Shown piece after piece: positions 44,071 through 54,094 of a stretch of 64,000 nt of DNA. This DNA comes from Marinobacter salsuginis (GTDB lineage Bacteria > Pseudomonadota > Gammaproteobacteria > Pseudomonadales > Oleiphilaceae). A model generated the notes under the pieces. That model searched no databases and was not told where the DNA came from. It was given only the letters and a program-made list of their open reading frames with translations. Position numbers and translations under genes: made by a program. Each line of letters begins with the position of its first letter. Positions within the stretch are counted from its first letter, which is position 1. Location of the stretch: positions 372,001-436,000 of the forward strand of contig NZ_BGZH01000001.1 of NCBI RefSeq assembly GCF_009617755.1, written 5' to 3'.

Positions 44071-44101
44071 ACTACTCCCCCCTCCTCCCCCCGTCTACGC
44101 C
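44071..44101 (-). promoter_or_regulatory. Candidate MalT-box operator upstream of alpha-glucosidase
   Basis: On the minus strand the sequence reads GGCGTAGA, three bases, GGGGAGGAGG, GGGGAGTAGT. GGGGAGGAGG fits the enterobacterial MalT box (GGGGAKGAGG) exactly and the second, adjacent copy fits eight of ten. The same composite (GGCGTAGW-N3-GGGGAGKAGR) lies upstream of malE at 51100-51120. It is 133-153 bases before the alpha-glucosidase start. Confidence 0.55.
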
Positions 44102-44233
44102 AACAAAAAGTGGCGCAGGAGGATGAATGGAGCGCGAGCCAGCCGCAGTATGAATCGAGTCTATTTGGGTGGAATGCAACTACCACTTTCAACAATAACA
44201 ACTTCTCACCGCCAGAAGTACAAGCGAGGCTAC

Positions 44234-45847
44234 ATGATCAAGAACCCGGACTGGTGGCGTGGCGCCGTCATTTATCAAGTTTATCCGCGAAGTTTCTACG
44301 ACTCCAACGGCGATGGTATCGGCGACCTGCCGGGGGTAACCGCCAAGCTGGACTATATTGCCAGCCTGAACGTGGACGCTATCTGGCTGTCTCCGTTTTT
44401 TACCTCCCCGATGAAAGACTTTGGCTATGATGTCTCGGACTATCGCAATGTGGACCCAATTTTCGGCACGCTTGAGGATTTTGACGAGCTGATCGCCGAG
44501 GCCCACAAGCGGGACCTGAAGATCATGATCGATCAGGTACTGAGCCATTCCTCGGACCAGCACCCCTGGTTCGTTGAGAGTCGTGCCAACCGTGACAACC
44601 CAAAGGCTGATTGGTACGTATGGGCCGATCCGAAATCCGATGGTACGCCGCCGAACAACTGGTTGTCGGTCTTTGGTGGCTCGGCGTGGGCCTGGGACAG
44701 TCGCCGAAAGCAGTATTACCTGCACAACTTCCTGACCAGCCAGCCGGACCTGAACTTCCACACTCCGGAGGTTCAGAAGCAGGTTCTGTCGGACGTTAAA
44801 TTCTGGCTCGACCGCGGTGTCGACGGGTTCCGCCTGGATGCCATCAACTTCTGCTTCCACGACCCCAAGCTGCGAGACAACCCTGCCAGCAAGGCTGTTG
44901 CTGAAGGCTCTATCGGCGTGCGCAAGGAAAACCCCTACGCCTACCAGTTCCACAAGTTCGACAAGACCCAACCGGAAAACATCGATTTCCTGAAGCGTCT
45001 TCGTGCGCTGCTGGACCAGTACCCGGGCACTACCACGGTCGGCGAGATCGGCGACGACAATTCCCTTCAGACCATGGCCGATTACACCAGCGGTGGCGAC
45101 AAACTGCACATGGCCTATTCCTTCGATCTGCTGACAGAGCAGCACGGTGCGGATTTCTTCCACAAGACCGTGAACACCATTGAGGGCAAATTGACCGACG
45201 GCTGGCCCTGCTGGGCCATCGGCAACCACGATGTCGCCCGAGTGGCCACTCGCTGGAACGCAACCTCGGAGCAGCAGCTCAAGGCCTACATGGCCATGCT
45301 ATTGACCCTGCGCGGCAGCGTTTGCATCTACCAGGGTGAAGAACTGGGCCTGACCGAGGCCGAGTTGCAATACGAAGATCTTGTCGATCCCTACGGCATT
45401 ACCTTCTGGCCGGAATACAAGGGCCGGGATGGTTGCCGCACGCCCATGGTCTGGCACCACGAGGAATCCCACGCCGGATTCTCCGATGCACGCCCCTGGC
45501 TGCCGGTTTATGATGATCATTACAACGCAGCTGTCGCTGTCCAGCACGCCGAGGACAATTCCGTGCTCGCCGCTTACCGGGCGTTCCTGGGCTGGAGAAA
45601 AGACCAACCCATCCTGCTCAAAGGGGACATCGAGTTCAGCAAGAGCCCGAAGAATACCCTGGTTTACACCCGCAGTCTGGGTGATGAAACCGTGATGGTG
45701 GCACTGAATTTGAGCGAGGCCGCCGTCACCATTCCAATGCCCGGAGCCGGAACGCCCGAACCTGATACCCCGGATTTCGTGGGCGGCCAGTGGCATGGCA
45801 AGGATCTGACACTCGGGCCCTGGGGCGTCGACATCGCCCGGCTCTGA
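44234..45847 (+). CDS. GH13 subfamily 23-type alpha-glucosidase
   Basis: The product is 537 residues. The ATG at 44234 fits the family start (MIKNPDWWRGAVIYQVYPRSF) and has GAGG just upstream; the open frame extends upstream with no family-like sequence. The GH13 catalytic residues are in place: nucleophile Asp202 in GVDGFRLDAIN, acid/base Glu271 in VGEIGDDN and Asp333 in IGNHDVA, the same numbering as in the well-studied Halomonas alpha-glucosidase. The enzyme is cytoplasmic (no signal peptide) and would release glucose from maltose and short maltodextrins imported by MalEFGK. It precedes malK by 31 bases. It resembles the C-terminal (DUF3459-like) beta domain by its VYTRSLGDETVMVALN part. 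Confidence 0.92.
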   Translation: MIKNPDWWRGAVIYQVYPRSFYDSNGDGIGDLPGVTAKLDYIASLNVDAIWLSPFFTSPMKDFGYDVSDYRNVDPIFGTLEDFDELIAEAHKRDLKIMIDQVLSHSSDQHPWFVESRANRDNPKADWYVWADPKSDGTPPNNWLSVFGGSAWAWDSRRKQYYLHNFLTSQPDLNFHTPEVQKQVLSDVKFWLDRGVDGFRLDAINFCFHDPKLRDNPASKAVAEGSIGVRKENPYAYQFHKFDKTQPENIDFLKRLRALLDQYPGTTTVGEIGDDNSLQTMADYTSGGDKLHMAYSFDLLTEQHGADFFHKTVNTIEGKLTDGWPCWAIGNHDVARVATRWNATSEQQLKAYMAMLLTLRGSVCIYQGEELGLTEAELQYEDLVDPYGITFWPEYKGRDGCRTPMVWHHEESHAGFSDARPWLPVYDDHYNAAVAVQHAEDNSVLAAYRAFLGWRKDQPILLKGDIEFSKSPKNTLVYTRSLGDETVMVALNLSEAAVTIPMPGAGTPEPDTPDFVGGQWHGKDLTLGPWGVDIARL

Positions 45848-45878
45848 CATTCAATGACCTAACAAGAAGACACGAGAT

Positions 45879-46994
45879 ATGGCCAGCGTCACTTTACGCA
45901 ATATCTGCAAGAGCTATGACGAAGTCCAGGTTACCCGAGACGTAAACCTGGACATTCAGGACGGAGAATTCGTGGTCTTTGTCGGGCCTTCCGGCTGCGG
46001 CAAGTCCACCCTGCTGCGCATGATAGCAGGCCTGGAAGACATTACTTCCGGCGACATGTACATCGGTAACGACAGGGTCAACAACCTGCCGCCCAAGGAG
46101 CGGGAAGTGGGCATGGTGTTCCAGTCCTATGCCCTGTACCCCCACATGGACGTGGCAGAGAACATGGCGTTTGGCCTGAAACTGGCCAAAACGAACAAGA
46201 CCGAAATCAACCGTCGCGTCCAGGATGCCGCCAACCTGCTGCAACTGGACAAACTCCTGGAGCGCAAGCCCAAGGACCTCTCCGGCGGCCAGCGCCAGCG
46301 CGTGGCAATTGGCCGGACCATTGTCCGGGAACCGGAGGTATTCCTGTTTGACGAACCGCTGTCAAACCTTGATGCCTCCCTGCGGGTCCAGATGCGCATT
46401 GAAATCTCCCGCCTGCACAAACGCCTCGGCGCCACCATGGTGTACGTGACCCACGACCAGGTAGAGGCCATGACCATGGCCGACAAAATCGTTGCCCTGG
46501 ACAATGGTTCCATCGCCCAGGTGGGCAAGCCCATGGAGCTGTACCATTATCCGGCTACCCGTTTTGTCGCCGGCTTTATCGGCTCTCCGAAGATGAACTT
46601 CATTGATTGCTCTGTTGCTTCCGCCAGCAGCCAGTCCGTCACCATCGTCATGCCGGGTGACCACCAACTGGAACTGCCGGTGAACGGCGCCGGGCTCTCC
46701 GAAGGCGAAAACGTTACCCTCGGCATCCGCCCGGAGCACCTGAGCGAAGACCAGGAAGCCGACATGTATCTCGAAGGGGAAGTGCACGTGGTTGAACGCC
46801 TGGGCTACCAGACCCTGGTGCACCTGGACGTCAATAACGTCGATGGCGTTATTACAATGCGCACCGACGGCTCCAACCCGATTCAGGAAGGCGCCCGAAT
46901 GACCCTGGGCATGAACGCCAACAAATGCCACCTGTTCCGCCAGGATGGTAACGCCTGCCCCCGTCTCTACCGAGAGCCCTGCATCGATTTCTAA
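45879..46994 (+). CDS. malK: Maltose/maltodextrin ABC transporter ATPase
   Basis: The product is 371 residues, matching E. coli MalK (371). It has the full ABC set: Walker [11 protein letters not shown]-loop [13 protein letters not shown], signature LSGGQRQR, Walker [13 protein letters not shown] and switch His THDQ. The C-terminal regulatory domain (TOBE-type; [11 protein letters not shown], then [13 protein letters not shown]) matches MalK, which also binds MalT in enterobacteria. It energises import through MalFG with MalE as receptor. It follows the alpha-glucosidase by 31 bases and is followed by a strong terminator. The convergent malG gene lies 197 bases on. Confidence 0.92.
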   Translation: MASVTLRNICKSYDEVQVTRDVNLDIQDGEFVVFVGPSGCGKSTLLRMIAGLEDITSGDMYIGNDRVNNLPPKEREVGMVFQSYALYPHMDVAENMAFGLKLAKTNKTEINRRVQDAANLLQLDKLLERKPKDLSGGQRQRVAIGRTIVREPEVFLFDEPLSNLDASLRVQMRIEISRLHKRLGATMVYVTHDQVEAMTMADKIVALDNGSIAQVGKPMELYHYPATRFVAGFIGSPKMNFIDCSVASASSQSVTIVMPGDHQLELPVNGAGLSEGENVTLGIRPEHLSEDQEADMYLEGEVHVVERLGYQTLVHLDVNNVDGVITMRTDGSNPIQEGARMTLGMNANKCHLFRQDGNACPRLYREPCIDF

Positions 46995-47003
46995 CCCACT
47001 CCC

Positions 47004-47028
47004 AGGGGCCACCCGGCCCCTTTCTGTT
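47004..47028 (+). terminator. Rho-independent terminator after malK
   Basis: AGGGGCC and GGCCCCT form a perfect seven-base stem with loop ACCC, followed by TTCTGTTT. It starts nine bases after the malK stop codon. Confidence 0.75.
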
Positions 47029-47063
47029 TCGATCTGTCGTTACCCCTAACGGGGCTACTCTTT

Positions 47064-47097
47064 GGCCGGTTCCGTCACGTACCGGCCCTTTTTTTGT
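47064..47097 (+). terminator. Second plus-strand terminator after malK
   Basis: GGCCGGT and ACCGGCC pair around a ten-base loop (TCCGTCACGT) and are followed by C and seven T, a classical terminator shape. It would back up the one at 47004. Confidence 0.75.
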
Positions 47098-47100
47098 GAC

Positions 47101-47141
47101 AAAAAAAGCCCGGTCAGCAGGGGGGAATTAACCTGACCGGG
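47101..47141 (-). terminator. Rho-independent terminator of the malEFG operon
   Basis: On the minus strand CCCGGTCAG pairs with CTGACCGGG (nine bases) around a 15-base loop and runs into seven T (AAAAAAA on the plus strand). It lies 50 bases beyond the malG stop. Confidence 0.75.
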
Positions 47142-47191
47142 TCGCGAAAGCTAACGCTGGAAGACGCTGGGATCGCGTAAAGAGAAGTCGC

Positions 47192-48082
47192 CTACCCTTT
47201 CACACCACCGGCGGTGAGACCGCCGACAATCCACTTCTGGCAGTAAAGGAAGATCACGGTAATCGGCAGACCGGAAAGCACCGCCGCTGCCGCGAAATCG
47301 CCCCACAGATAGTTCTGTTCATACAGATATTGCTGGGCACCCACCGCCAGGGTCAGTTTATCGGTATCCACGAGAAGCACCGACGCCATCGGGTACTCCA
47401 TGATGGTCATGATGAACGCCAGGATGAACACCACCACCAGAATCGGCACCGAAAGCGGCAGCAGGATGTACCGGAAGGCCTGCCAGGTGGTGGCGCCATC
47501 CACGATAGCGGCCTCCTCCAGGGAGCGATCAATGGAGTCGAAGTAGCCCTTGATGGTCCAAATATGCAACGCCATGCCACCCAGGGAGGCCACGATAACC
47601 GCACCGTGGGTATTCAGCCCTAGCCAGCTGACATGATTGCCGATCTGATCGAACAGAGCATACAGCGCCACCAGGGAGAGCACCGGCGGGAACATCTGGA
47701 AGATCAGCATGGATTTCAGGACAAATCCCTTGCCGGCGAAGCGCATGCGGGCAAAAGCGTAGGCACTGGTTGTAGAAAGGGCCAGGATCAGCACCGCCGA
47801 AACAACAGCGATCTTGATCGAGTTCCACAACCACAGAAGCACGGGAAATGGCGGCTGCGTGGTCACACCATCTTCTCCGGTGTAGGGGATACCCAGCGCC
47901 AGGTACCAGTGTTCCAGGGAAGGGTTCTCCGGCAGCAGGCTGCCGGATGCAAAGTTACCGCTGCGGAACGAGATGGAAATGACCATCAACAGCGGGAACA
48001 GAATGATCGCGATAAACGCCAGCATCCCCAGGTGGGATGCCAGCACGCGGTATTTGGTGGAGCGGGGTTCAACCATGGCCAT
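47192..48082 (-). CDS. malG: Maltose/maltodextrin ABC permease
   Basis: The product is 296 residues, the same as E. coli MalG, with six membrane segments. The EAA-loop, [21 protein letters not shown], contacts MalK. It begins with the short MalG-like cytoplasmic head and one helix, then a periplasmic insertion containing [19 protein letters not shown], as in MalG. It works as a heterodimer with MalF, 10 bases upstream, to move maltodextrin into the cytoplasm. It is the last gene of the malE-malF-malG operon and is followed by a terminator. Confidence 0.92.
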   Translation of the reverse strand: MAMVEPRSTKYRVLASHLGMLAFIAIILFPLLMVISISFRSGNFASGSLLPENPSLEHWYLALGIPYTGEDGVTTQPPFPVLLWLWNSIKIAVVSAVLILALSTTSAYAFARMRFAGKGFVLKSMLIFQMFPPVLSLVALYALFDQIGNHVSWLGLNTHGAVIVASLGGMALHIWTIKGYFDSIDRSLEEAAIVDGATTWQAFRYILLPLSVPILVVVFILAFIMTIMEYPMASVLLVDTDKLTLAVGAQQYLYEQNYLWGDFAAAAVLSGLPITVIFLYCQKWIVGGLTAGGVKG

Positions 48083-48092
48083 AAGAAGCTCC

Positions 48093-49634
48093 TTACACCT
48101 TGATCTTGGACAGTTTGAGGTTGATCAGGGACAACGCACCCACCACCAGGAAAATCGCGGTGGCAATAGCGGCGGCCAGACCAAAGTTCTGTCCGGAGTC
48201 CTGGAAAGCAATGCGGTAGGTGTAGCTCACCAGAAGATCGGTGGTACCTGCCGGCGTGCTCGCGCCGATGATGTCCGGGGCGCCCCCGGTCAGCAGTGCA
48301 ATCAGGACGAAGTTGTTGAAGTTGAATGCGAAGCTGGCAATCAGCAGCGGCATCAGCGGCTTGATGATCAACGGCAGGGTGATATTGAACAGATTGTTCA
48401 CCGGCCCTGCCCCATCCATGGCCGACGCTTCATACAGATCCCTCGGGATAGCCTGCAGAAGCCCCATGCACAACAGCATCATGTAGGGATAGCCAAGCCA
48501 GGTATTCACGATCAGAATCATGGTGCGGGCCAGCGCCGGGTCGCTGAACCAGTCCGGACGAATGCCGAACAGGCCCTCCAGAACCAGGTTGATCTCACCG
48601 AAGTTCTGATTGAACAAGCCCTTGAACACCAGAATCGAGATAAACGCCGGCACCGCGTATGGCAAGATCAGCATGGTGCGGTAAAAGCCCTTGCCGCGAA
48701 TCTGGTCCCACTGCAGCAGGTTGGCCAACAACAGGCCCAGCGCCAGGGTAAAGACAACCGTGGCGACCGCAAACGAGAGCGTCCACACGAAAATCTCGAA
48801 GAATGGCCCGCGAATGGAAGGGTCGGTCACCACCTTGAGATAGTTGTCCCAACCGATATTGACCGTCCAGCCAGGCGACAGGGCATTGCCATCGGCGTCC
48901 CGGTAGAAGCCGGTTTCCTGGTCCGGGAAATAGGTGACGCCGGTCTGGTTATTGGTCAGGCTGCCATTGTCATGCAGCGTAAACTGGGGATGAATCGCCG
49001 CGAATGAGCGCAGGCTGGCCTGACTCAACTCGCGCCCGTCTTCGGTGATCAGGGTCAGTTCCGAGAGTTGCCCCCTGAGCTGTATGATCTCGCGAATGGA
49101 CAGGGGCTCACCCTCCGGCTTGCCCGACACCGGCAACACGGGTGCCGAACGTTCGCCGGCCTCCAGGTCTACCGGTGTTGAAGTCAGGTTCTGGTGTTCT
49201 CCCTCAAGCCAGAACACATAGCCTTCGTCGGTTTTGTAGAGTTGGTAGTCGTAGCGAACCGCTTCAGACTGATAGGTCCGGCTAAGGAGGTTTTCCTGCA
49301 CCTGCTCGAAACTCAGCAGGTTGCTGGCGCTGTAATTGGTGAAGCCTATGCCAACGGTGTACATCAGGGGAAAAATGACGAATAGCCCCATGCCAGCGAT
49401 GGCCGGAAAAATGTAACGGTGGGCGTACAGCTTTTTGCTGACGAACACTGCAACAGCCGACGCGGTGAGCACCAGAAATAGCATGGCGAAGACAAACTCA
49501 CGCTGGGCATAGAGTGCCAGAATGAGGTAGAGCGCGGCACCGACCAACGCCGCCAGCGCGCCCCATTTAAGAAATACTCGGGTCATGGAGTGTCTGCTTT
49601 CAATACCGGGAGAGGACAGGGTTTCCGTTATCAT
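48093..49634 (-). CDS. malF: Maltose/maltodextrin ABC permease
   Basis: The product is 513 residues from the ATG at 49634, almost the same as E. coli MalF (514). The family signature is clear: the large periplasmic P2 domain between membrane helices 3 and 4 (here about 70-265; [20 protein letters not shown]), then eight membrane helices in all, and the EAA loop [22 protein letters not shown]2 contacts MalE. Upstream ATGs at 49685 and others are possible, and a weak start at 49586 also, but 49634 gives the best length. It lies 113 bases after malE, and that gap contains a stem-loop. Confidence 0.92.
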   Translation of the reverse strand: MITETLSSPGIESRHSMTRVFLKWGALAALVGAALYLILALYAQREFVFAMLFLVLTASAVAVFVSKKLYAHRYIFPAIAGMGLFVIFPLMYTVGIGFTNYSASNLLSFEQVQENLLSRTYQSEAVRYDYQLYKTDEGYVFWLEGEHQNLTSTPVDLEAGERSAPVLPVSGKPEGEPLSIREIIQLRGQLSELTLITEDGRELSQASLRSFAAIHPQFTLHDNGSLTNNQTGVTYFPDQETGFYRDADGNALSPGWTVNIGWDNYLKVVTDPSIRGPFFEIFVWTLSFAVATVVFTLALGLLLANLLQWDQIRGKGFYRTMLILPYAVPAFISILVFKGLFNQNFGEINLVLEGLFGIRPDWFSDPALARTMILIVNTWLGYPYMMLLCMGLLQAIPRDLYEASAMDGAGPVNNLFNITLPLIIKPLMPLLIASFAFNFNNFVLIALLTGGAPDIIGASTPAGTTDLLVSYTYRIAFQDSGQNFGLAAAIATAIFLVVGALSLINLKLSKIKV

Positions 49635-49703
49635 TGTAGTCAGCCCGTTGATTACCGTCGCACGTCGGCAACGGCGAATGTTCATGCACGTCCAGGCGGC
49701 CCA

Positions 49704-49732
49704 GTGTCGGAGGGAAAAAACCCCTCCGACAC
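49704..49732 (-). other. Stem-loop in the malE-malF intergenic gap
   Basis: GTGTCGGAGGG and CCCTCCGACAC form a perfect 11-base-pair stem with a seven-base loop. No T run follows on the minus strand. In E. coli the malE-malF gap carries REP elements that stabilise the 3' end of malE mRNA and raise MalE over MalF. This unrelated sequence in the same place is likely to do the same. Confidence 0.55.
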
Positions 49733-49747
49733 CGGTATACCCTTTGG

Positions 49748-50947
49748 TTACCGGGTAATTCGCTGTGCTGCCGCGTTCAGGGCATCTTCAACGGACTGGC
49801 GTCCGGAGGTGATGTTTTGCAGGGCCGGCCCCATGGACGACCAGAAGGCACCCATAGCCGGTACGTTCGGCATGGGTTCGCCCAGCTGGGCATTCTCGAA
49901 GGTCGCCTTTATATTGGGATCGGAGGAGAGTTCATCCATGAATTCCTTGTTGGCCACAGCACCCAGGGGAACGTCGTTGTTCACCATTTTCAGGCCCTTG
50001 ACGGAGAGCGCGTAGTTTTCCAGGAATTCAACCGCCAGATCCTTGTTGGGACTGGCAGAGTTCAGGGTCGCGGCCATAACACCCACCATCGGTTTGCTGG
50101 GCTGGCCATCCACCGTCGGAATGGTGGTTACACCGAAGTTGATGCCGCTTTTCTCAAGGTTGCCCCAGGCCCAGGGGCCATTAATCATCATGGCCGTCTC
50201 GCCCTTGTTGAAGCTGGACTCCATGGCGCTGTAGTCGGCTCCGCGGGGCATCACGCCCTCCTCGATCAGCCGGGTCAATGCGTTGGCACCTTTGATGGCC
50301 CCTTCGGTATTCACGCCGGTGTCCTTCACATCCACGGAACCATCGGCGTTTTCACCGAAAATGTATCCGCCAGCTGCCGCCAGCATCGGCCAGGTAAAGT
50401 AGGTGTTGTTGTAATCCCACAGAATGGCGCGCTTGCCGTCTTCCGCCAGCTCTTGGTGAAGGGCAGGAATGTCTTCGAAGGCGCTGGGAGGCTCAGGCAA
50501 CAGATCCTTGTTGTAGATCAGGCCTATAGACTCGACCGCCATCGGGTAGCCGTACATCTTGCCGCCCACCGTGACCGCATCCCAGGTAAAGTCATAGTTG
50601 GCGTCAATCACGCTCTGGGACGGTTTGATCTCGGAAATAATGCCGCTCTGGGCCCATTCGCCGAAACGGTCGTGGGCCCAGATGAAAATATCCGGGCCAT
50701 TGCCGGTTGCGGCAGATTGCTGGAACTTGTCGGTGGCGCTGTCCGGGTGGGCGACTTCAACCGGGATACCGGTTTCTTGAGTGAACCAGTCCCCCACCTC
50801 CTGCAGGCCGTCATAGCCCTTGTCACCGTTGATCCAGACCAGAAGCTTGCCCTCTTCGATCTCGGCATGGGCCGGCGCGGAGACGCCGAAGGTAGCGGCA
50901 ACAATGGAGGCTGCGAGAGTGCTGCGGATAAAAGTTCGACGATTCAT
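49748..50947 (-). CDS. malE: Maltose/maltodextrin-binding periplasmic protein
   Basis: The product is 399 residues, close to E. coli MalE (396), with a signal peptide (ending [10 protein letters not shown]). [41 protein letters not shown] and [20 protein letters not shown] match MalE regions that line the sugar site. The protein delivers maltodextrins to MalFGK2. It is the first gene of malEFG and is divergent from the alpha-amylase gene. It may be more highly expressed than malF-malG because of the stem-loop after its stop. A twin-arginine-like start (MNRRTFIRS) is present, so Tat export is also possible. Confidence 0.93.
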   Translation of the reverse strand: MNRRTFIRSTLAASIVAATFGVSAPAHAEIEEGKLLVWINGDKGYDGLQEVGDWFTQETGIPVEVAHPDSATDKFQQSAATGNGPDIFIWAHDRFGEWAQSGIISEIKPSQSVIDANYDFTWDAVTVGGKMYGYPMAVESIGLIYNKDLLPEPPSAFEDIPALHQELAEDGKRAILWDYNNTYFTWPMLAAAGGYIFGENADGSVDVKDTGVNTEGAIKGANALTRLIEEGVMPRGADYSAMESSFNKGETAMMINGPWAWGNLEKSGINFGVTTIPTVDGQPSKPMVGVMAATLNSASPNKDLAVEFLENYALSVKGLKMVNNDVPLGAVANKEFMDELSSDPNIKATFENAQLGEPMPNVPAMGAFWSSMGPALQNITSGRQSVEDALNAAAQRITR

Positions 50948-51097
50948 CAGGTGATTCCTCTGTATGTTCTTGCCTTATTCTTGTTTTCCGGCCATTCACG
51001 AGGTTGTCGGGCCGGACTGAACGCAAACTTTCTTTTGCGAGTATTGGCACTGTGTGGCAATTCCGGGTAATAAGCATCACCCCTTATTTCATTCCCC

Positions 51098-51158
51098 GAG
51101 GCGTAGTAGAGGGGAGTAGACAGGCGTAGAAAATTCCTTCTACCACCCCGGGGTGGAG
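51098..51158 (+). promoter_or_regulatory. Candidate MalT-type operator between malE and amylase
   Basis: GGCGTAGT (51100-51107), three bases, then GGGGAGTAGA (51111-51120) repeats the composite seen at 44101-44081 in the same spacing; GGCGTAGA recurs at 51123-51130. A perfect palindrome CCACCCCGGGGTGG lies at 51143-51156 and overlaps GGGGTGGAG. The motif is 153-173 bases from the malE start and 89-109 bases from the amylase start. Confidence 0.55.
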
Positions 51159-51208
51159 TCTGGTTTGATGGCATCCACAAGAATGAAAACCGAAACGGAG
51201 CAATTGCC

Positions 51209-53032
51209 ATGAGCCCTCGCGCCAGACACCTGAAACTCTCAGCTTGTATCGCCTCAGCCCTGATTACAGCCGGTTGTGCCTCCGGCCCGGGCAAACCCAC
51301 AGTTGTGGCCGGGCCACCCTCAGCCAATGATACCAATGTCTTTTGCGAAGCGGCGTCAGCCGAAATGACGATTCCGGTCGGATCCGCATTCCCGGACGGG
51401 ACACTGGTCCGGGATTTCTACACGGGAAACACTGCCCGGGTTATCGATGGTGAGGTAACCATGGCGCCGGGTGCCAACGCCGAGGGGCTGGTGTTACTGG
51501 AATCAGTCGACGCCAAGGCGGGCCAGTTTAGCTGGGGCGGTGCGACCGTCTATTTCGCCGTAACAGACCGGTTTGCCAACGGCACGACCGGCAACGACCA
51601 GAATTATGGACGCCAACCAGACGGCAAGGATGAAATCGGTACCTTCCATGGCGGTGATTTTGTAGGCCTGACCCAGAAACTGGATTACCTGTCGGAACTG
51701 GGGGTCAACGCCCTCTGGATCACGCCTCCGTTCGAACAGATGCACGGCTGGGTAGGCGGTGGCGACCGGGGCGATTTCCAGCACTACGGGTACCATGGCT
51801 ATTACGCCCTGGACTTCACGGTCCCGGATGCCAACTTTGGTACCCGGGAGGAATTCCGGACTCTCGTCCAGGAAGCCCATAAACGAGACATCCGGGTGGT
51901 CATGGACGTGGTTATGAACCACCCAGGCTACAGTTCCCTGCAGGATATGCAGACCTTTGAATTCGGTTCGCTGTTTGAGGGATTCGAAAAGCATCTGCCC
52001 GAGCGCTGGGGCGACTGGCAACCGGAATCCTGGGAAAACTTCCACGCCTACCATGCCCTCATTGATTACGACCATCCGGATTGGCGCAACTGGTGGGGCA
52101 AAGACTGGGTCCGGGCCGGTATTGCCGACTACGACACGCCGCCGAACGCCTCCGTGGATGCCCAGCGCGGCTCTCTCGCGTTTCTGCCGGATTTCAAGAC
52201 AGAGGCCGAAAAGCCCGTGGATCTGCCGGTGTTCCTGCGGAATAAAGCCAGCTCAAGAAGCCAGCAACTGGACGATGCCACCGTTCGGGATTACCTGATC
52301 ACCTGGCTGACCGACTGGGTCCGGGAATTCGGAGTGGACGGCTTCCGGGTGGATACCGCCAAGCATGTGGAACCGGAGGCCTGGCTCGCGCTCAAAGAGG
52401 AGGCCCAGGCAGCCCTGGATGAGTACCGCAGCCGCAATCCCGACGCCGACCTGCCGGCCGAGGAGTTCTGGATGGTTGCCGAGGTATTCCCCCATTCGGT
52501 TCGCAGGACCGCCTATTTTGATGCCGGCTTCGATGCGGTGATCAACTTCGACCTGCAGGAAGAGGCCCGGGCCGGCGCGCAATGCCTGCCCGCCATGGAA
52601 CCCATCTACAGTGATTACGCCAGCAAACTGCACGGCGAAGAAAACTTCAATGTGATGAGCTACATCTCCTCCCACGACACCAAACTGTTCAGCCAGATTG
52701 CAGGCAATGATCCCGCTCTACAGAAGCGGGCCGCAGCGGCTCTCATGCTTACGCCTGGCGCAGTTCAGGTGTTCTATGGTGATGAGTCGGGCCGGGCGTT
52801 CGGGCCAACCGGATCGGATCCGCATCAGGGCACCCGCTCGGACATGAACTGGAATGCCATTGAGAATGGCGAGGTGTCCGGTATCCTTGCGCACTGGCAG
52901 AAACTGGGGCAGTTCCGTGAGCGTCATCCCGTGATTGGCGCAGGCGAGCACCGGTTGATCAGCCAGCAACCCTATGTATTCTCAAGAACCAACGGCGATG
53001 ACCGGGTGGTGATTGCGTTCGGGAAAAAGTGA
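51209..53032 (+). CDS. Periplasmic or surface alpha-amylase lipoprotein, MalS-like (GH13)
   Basis: The product is 607 residues with a lipobox (ITAGCAS, Cys at about 23), so it is anchored in the outer membrane or periplasm. GH13 catalytic residues are visible: Asp382 in VDGFRVDTAKH, Glu425 in MVAEVF and Asp490 in SSHDTK. GGDRGDFQHYGYHGYYALDF and DVVMNHPGYSS match the MalS-type amylase branch. Its role is to cut external or periplasmic maltodextrins for the MalE importer. The ATG at 51209 is eight bases after GGAG. It is divergent from malE and shares a 261-base control region. The next gene (aldo/keto reductase) begins 7 bases after its stop. Confidence 0.9.
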   Translation: MSPRARHLKLSACIASALITAGCASGPGKPTVVAGPPSANDTNVFCEAASAEMTIPVGSAFPDGTLVRDFYTGNTARVIDGEVTMAPGANAEGLVLLESVDAKAGQFSWGGATVYFAVTDRFANGTTGNDQNYGRQPDGKDEIGTFHGGDFVGLTQKLDYLSELGVNALWITPPFEQMHGWVGGGDRGDFQHYGYHGYYALDFTVPDANFGTREEFRTLVQEAHKRDIRVVMDVVMNHPGYSSLQDMQTFEFGSLFEGFEKHLPERWGDWQPESWENFHAYHALIDYDHPDWRNWWGKDWVRAGIADYDTPPNASVDAQRGSLAFLPDFKTEAEKPVDLPVFLRNKASSRSQQLDDATVRDYLITWLTDWVREFGVDGFRVDTAKHVEPEAWLALKEEAQAALDEYRSRNPDADLPAEEFWMVAEVFPHSVRRTAYFDAGFDAVINFDLQEEARAGAQCLPAMEPIYSDYASKLHGEENFNVMSYISSHDTKLFSQIAGNDPALQKRAAAALMLTPGAVQVFYGDESGRAFGPTGSDPHQGTRSDMNWNAIENGEVSGILAHWQKLGQFRERHPVIGAGEHRLISQQPYVFSRTNGDDRVVIAFGKK

Positions 53033-53039
53033 CCTGACC

Positions 53040-53918
53040 ATGAGTTATTCGAGATTTCTGGAAGACACCCCTCTTGTTCCCGGCATGATGCGTCTGCTCG
53101 ACCATGCAGATCTGTGCCAGCCGGCACGGCTGGCAGACTGGATCCAGGGGAGGCTGGATGAAGGACTGACTGTCTTCGATCATGCCGACATCTACGGCGA
53201 TGGCGAGTGTGAGCGTATTTTCGGCGAGGCACTGATGGCCTCGCCGGAACTGCGTCAGAAAGTACAGGTTATTTCCAAAGCCGGCATTGTGCCTGCCCAT
53301 CAGGACACCAGCCAGTGGACCACTAAACACTATCGGGCCGAAGCAGACTATTTTTCCGGGGCTATCGACAGGTCTCTCAGCCGGCTGCGGGTTGAGCAAA
53401 TCCTCACGTTCCTGATTCACCGGCCGGATCCGCTGCTGGACGCGGAAACCCTGGCGAGAACCCTGGAGCAGGCCGTCAGCGCTGGCAAGATTCGGCACAT
53501 TGGGGTATCCAATTTCCTGCCGGAGCAGTGGCGCTGGCTTCAGAAAAACACCCGCCTGCCCCTGGTGTGTAATCAGAGCGAGCTGTCACTCAACCATGCA
53601 TCACCGTTGTTCGATGGCACCTTTGAGGCCCACCTTAGCGATGGCCTGCGCTGGCTTGCCTGGTCACCACTGGCTGGTGGTGCCCTGCCCGGCTCGGTTC
53701 CAGAAAGCCTGCTGCAAACCGCCAAAGAAGAAACCGGACTGTGCGCGACGGGGCTGGCCATCGCGTGGTTGCGGCAGCTTCCGGGTGCCCCGATTCCGGT
53801 TCTTGGCTCCATGCGTGAGGCGAGAATTGAGGCAGCGCTCAAGGGCGCCCGCACAACTCTCCCCAGACCGCTCTGGTTCGCCCTGCTGGAGGCAATGCGT
53901 CAAACCGCGGTGCCCTGA
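53040..53918 (+). CDS. YdhF-type aldo/keto reductase
   Basis: The product is 292 residues (start at 53040). AKR-fold residues are visible: Asp and Tyr of the catalytic tetrad in FDHADIYGDGECE, Lys in VISKAGIV, and His in FLIHRPDP; the NADPH-binding C-terminal loop includes VLGSMREARIEAAL. It is most similar to the YdhF-like cluster of aldo/keto reductases, whose substrates are not known. It begins seven bases after the amylase stop and has only a weak ribosome site, so it is likely translated by coupling and co-regulated with the maltodextrin genes. A sugar or aldehyde substrate is an inference from context. Confidence 0.85.
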   Translation: MSYSRFLEDTPLVPGMMRLLDHADLCQPARLADWIQGRLDEGLTVFDHADIYGDGECERIFGEALMASPELRQKVQVISKAGIVPAHQDTSQWTTKHYRAEADYFSGAIDRSLSRLRVEQILTFLIHRPDPLLDAETLARTLEQAVSAGKIRHIGVSNFLPEQWRWLQKNTRLPLVCNQSELSLNHASPLFDGTFEAHLSDGLRWLAWSPLAGGALPGSVPESLLQTAKEETGLCATGLAIAWLRQLPGAPIPVLGSMREARIEAALKGARTTLPRPLWFALLEAMRQTAVP

Positions 53919-54094
53919 GGGGCATCGTAAAGTTGATAGAAGTCACCGACCTACAATTTGTTACCGAAAATTCCACTTTAGTCCCATTGTTGACTCCATA
54001 ATCAGCGCTGACACTAGCTCTGCTTAACAAATAATCAAAAAAGATTCGCAGCCCTCTCCCTCCATTGGCGCTGCAACTCCGGAGGCCAACCTGA

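Noticed and set aside
49817..51070. Plus-strand open frame of about 417 codons opposite malE
   Set aside because: Shadow of malE, which is firmly identified by length and motifs.
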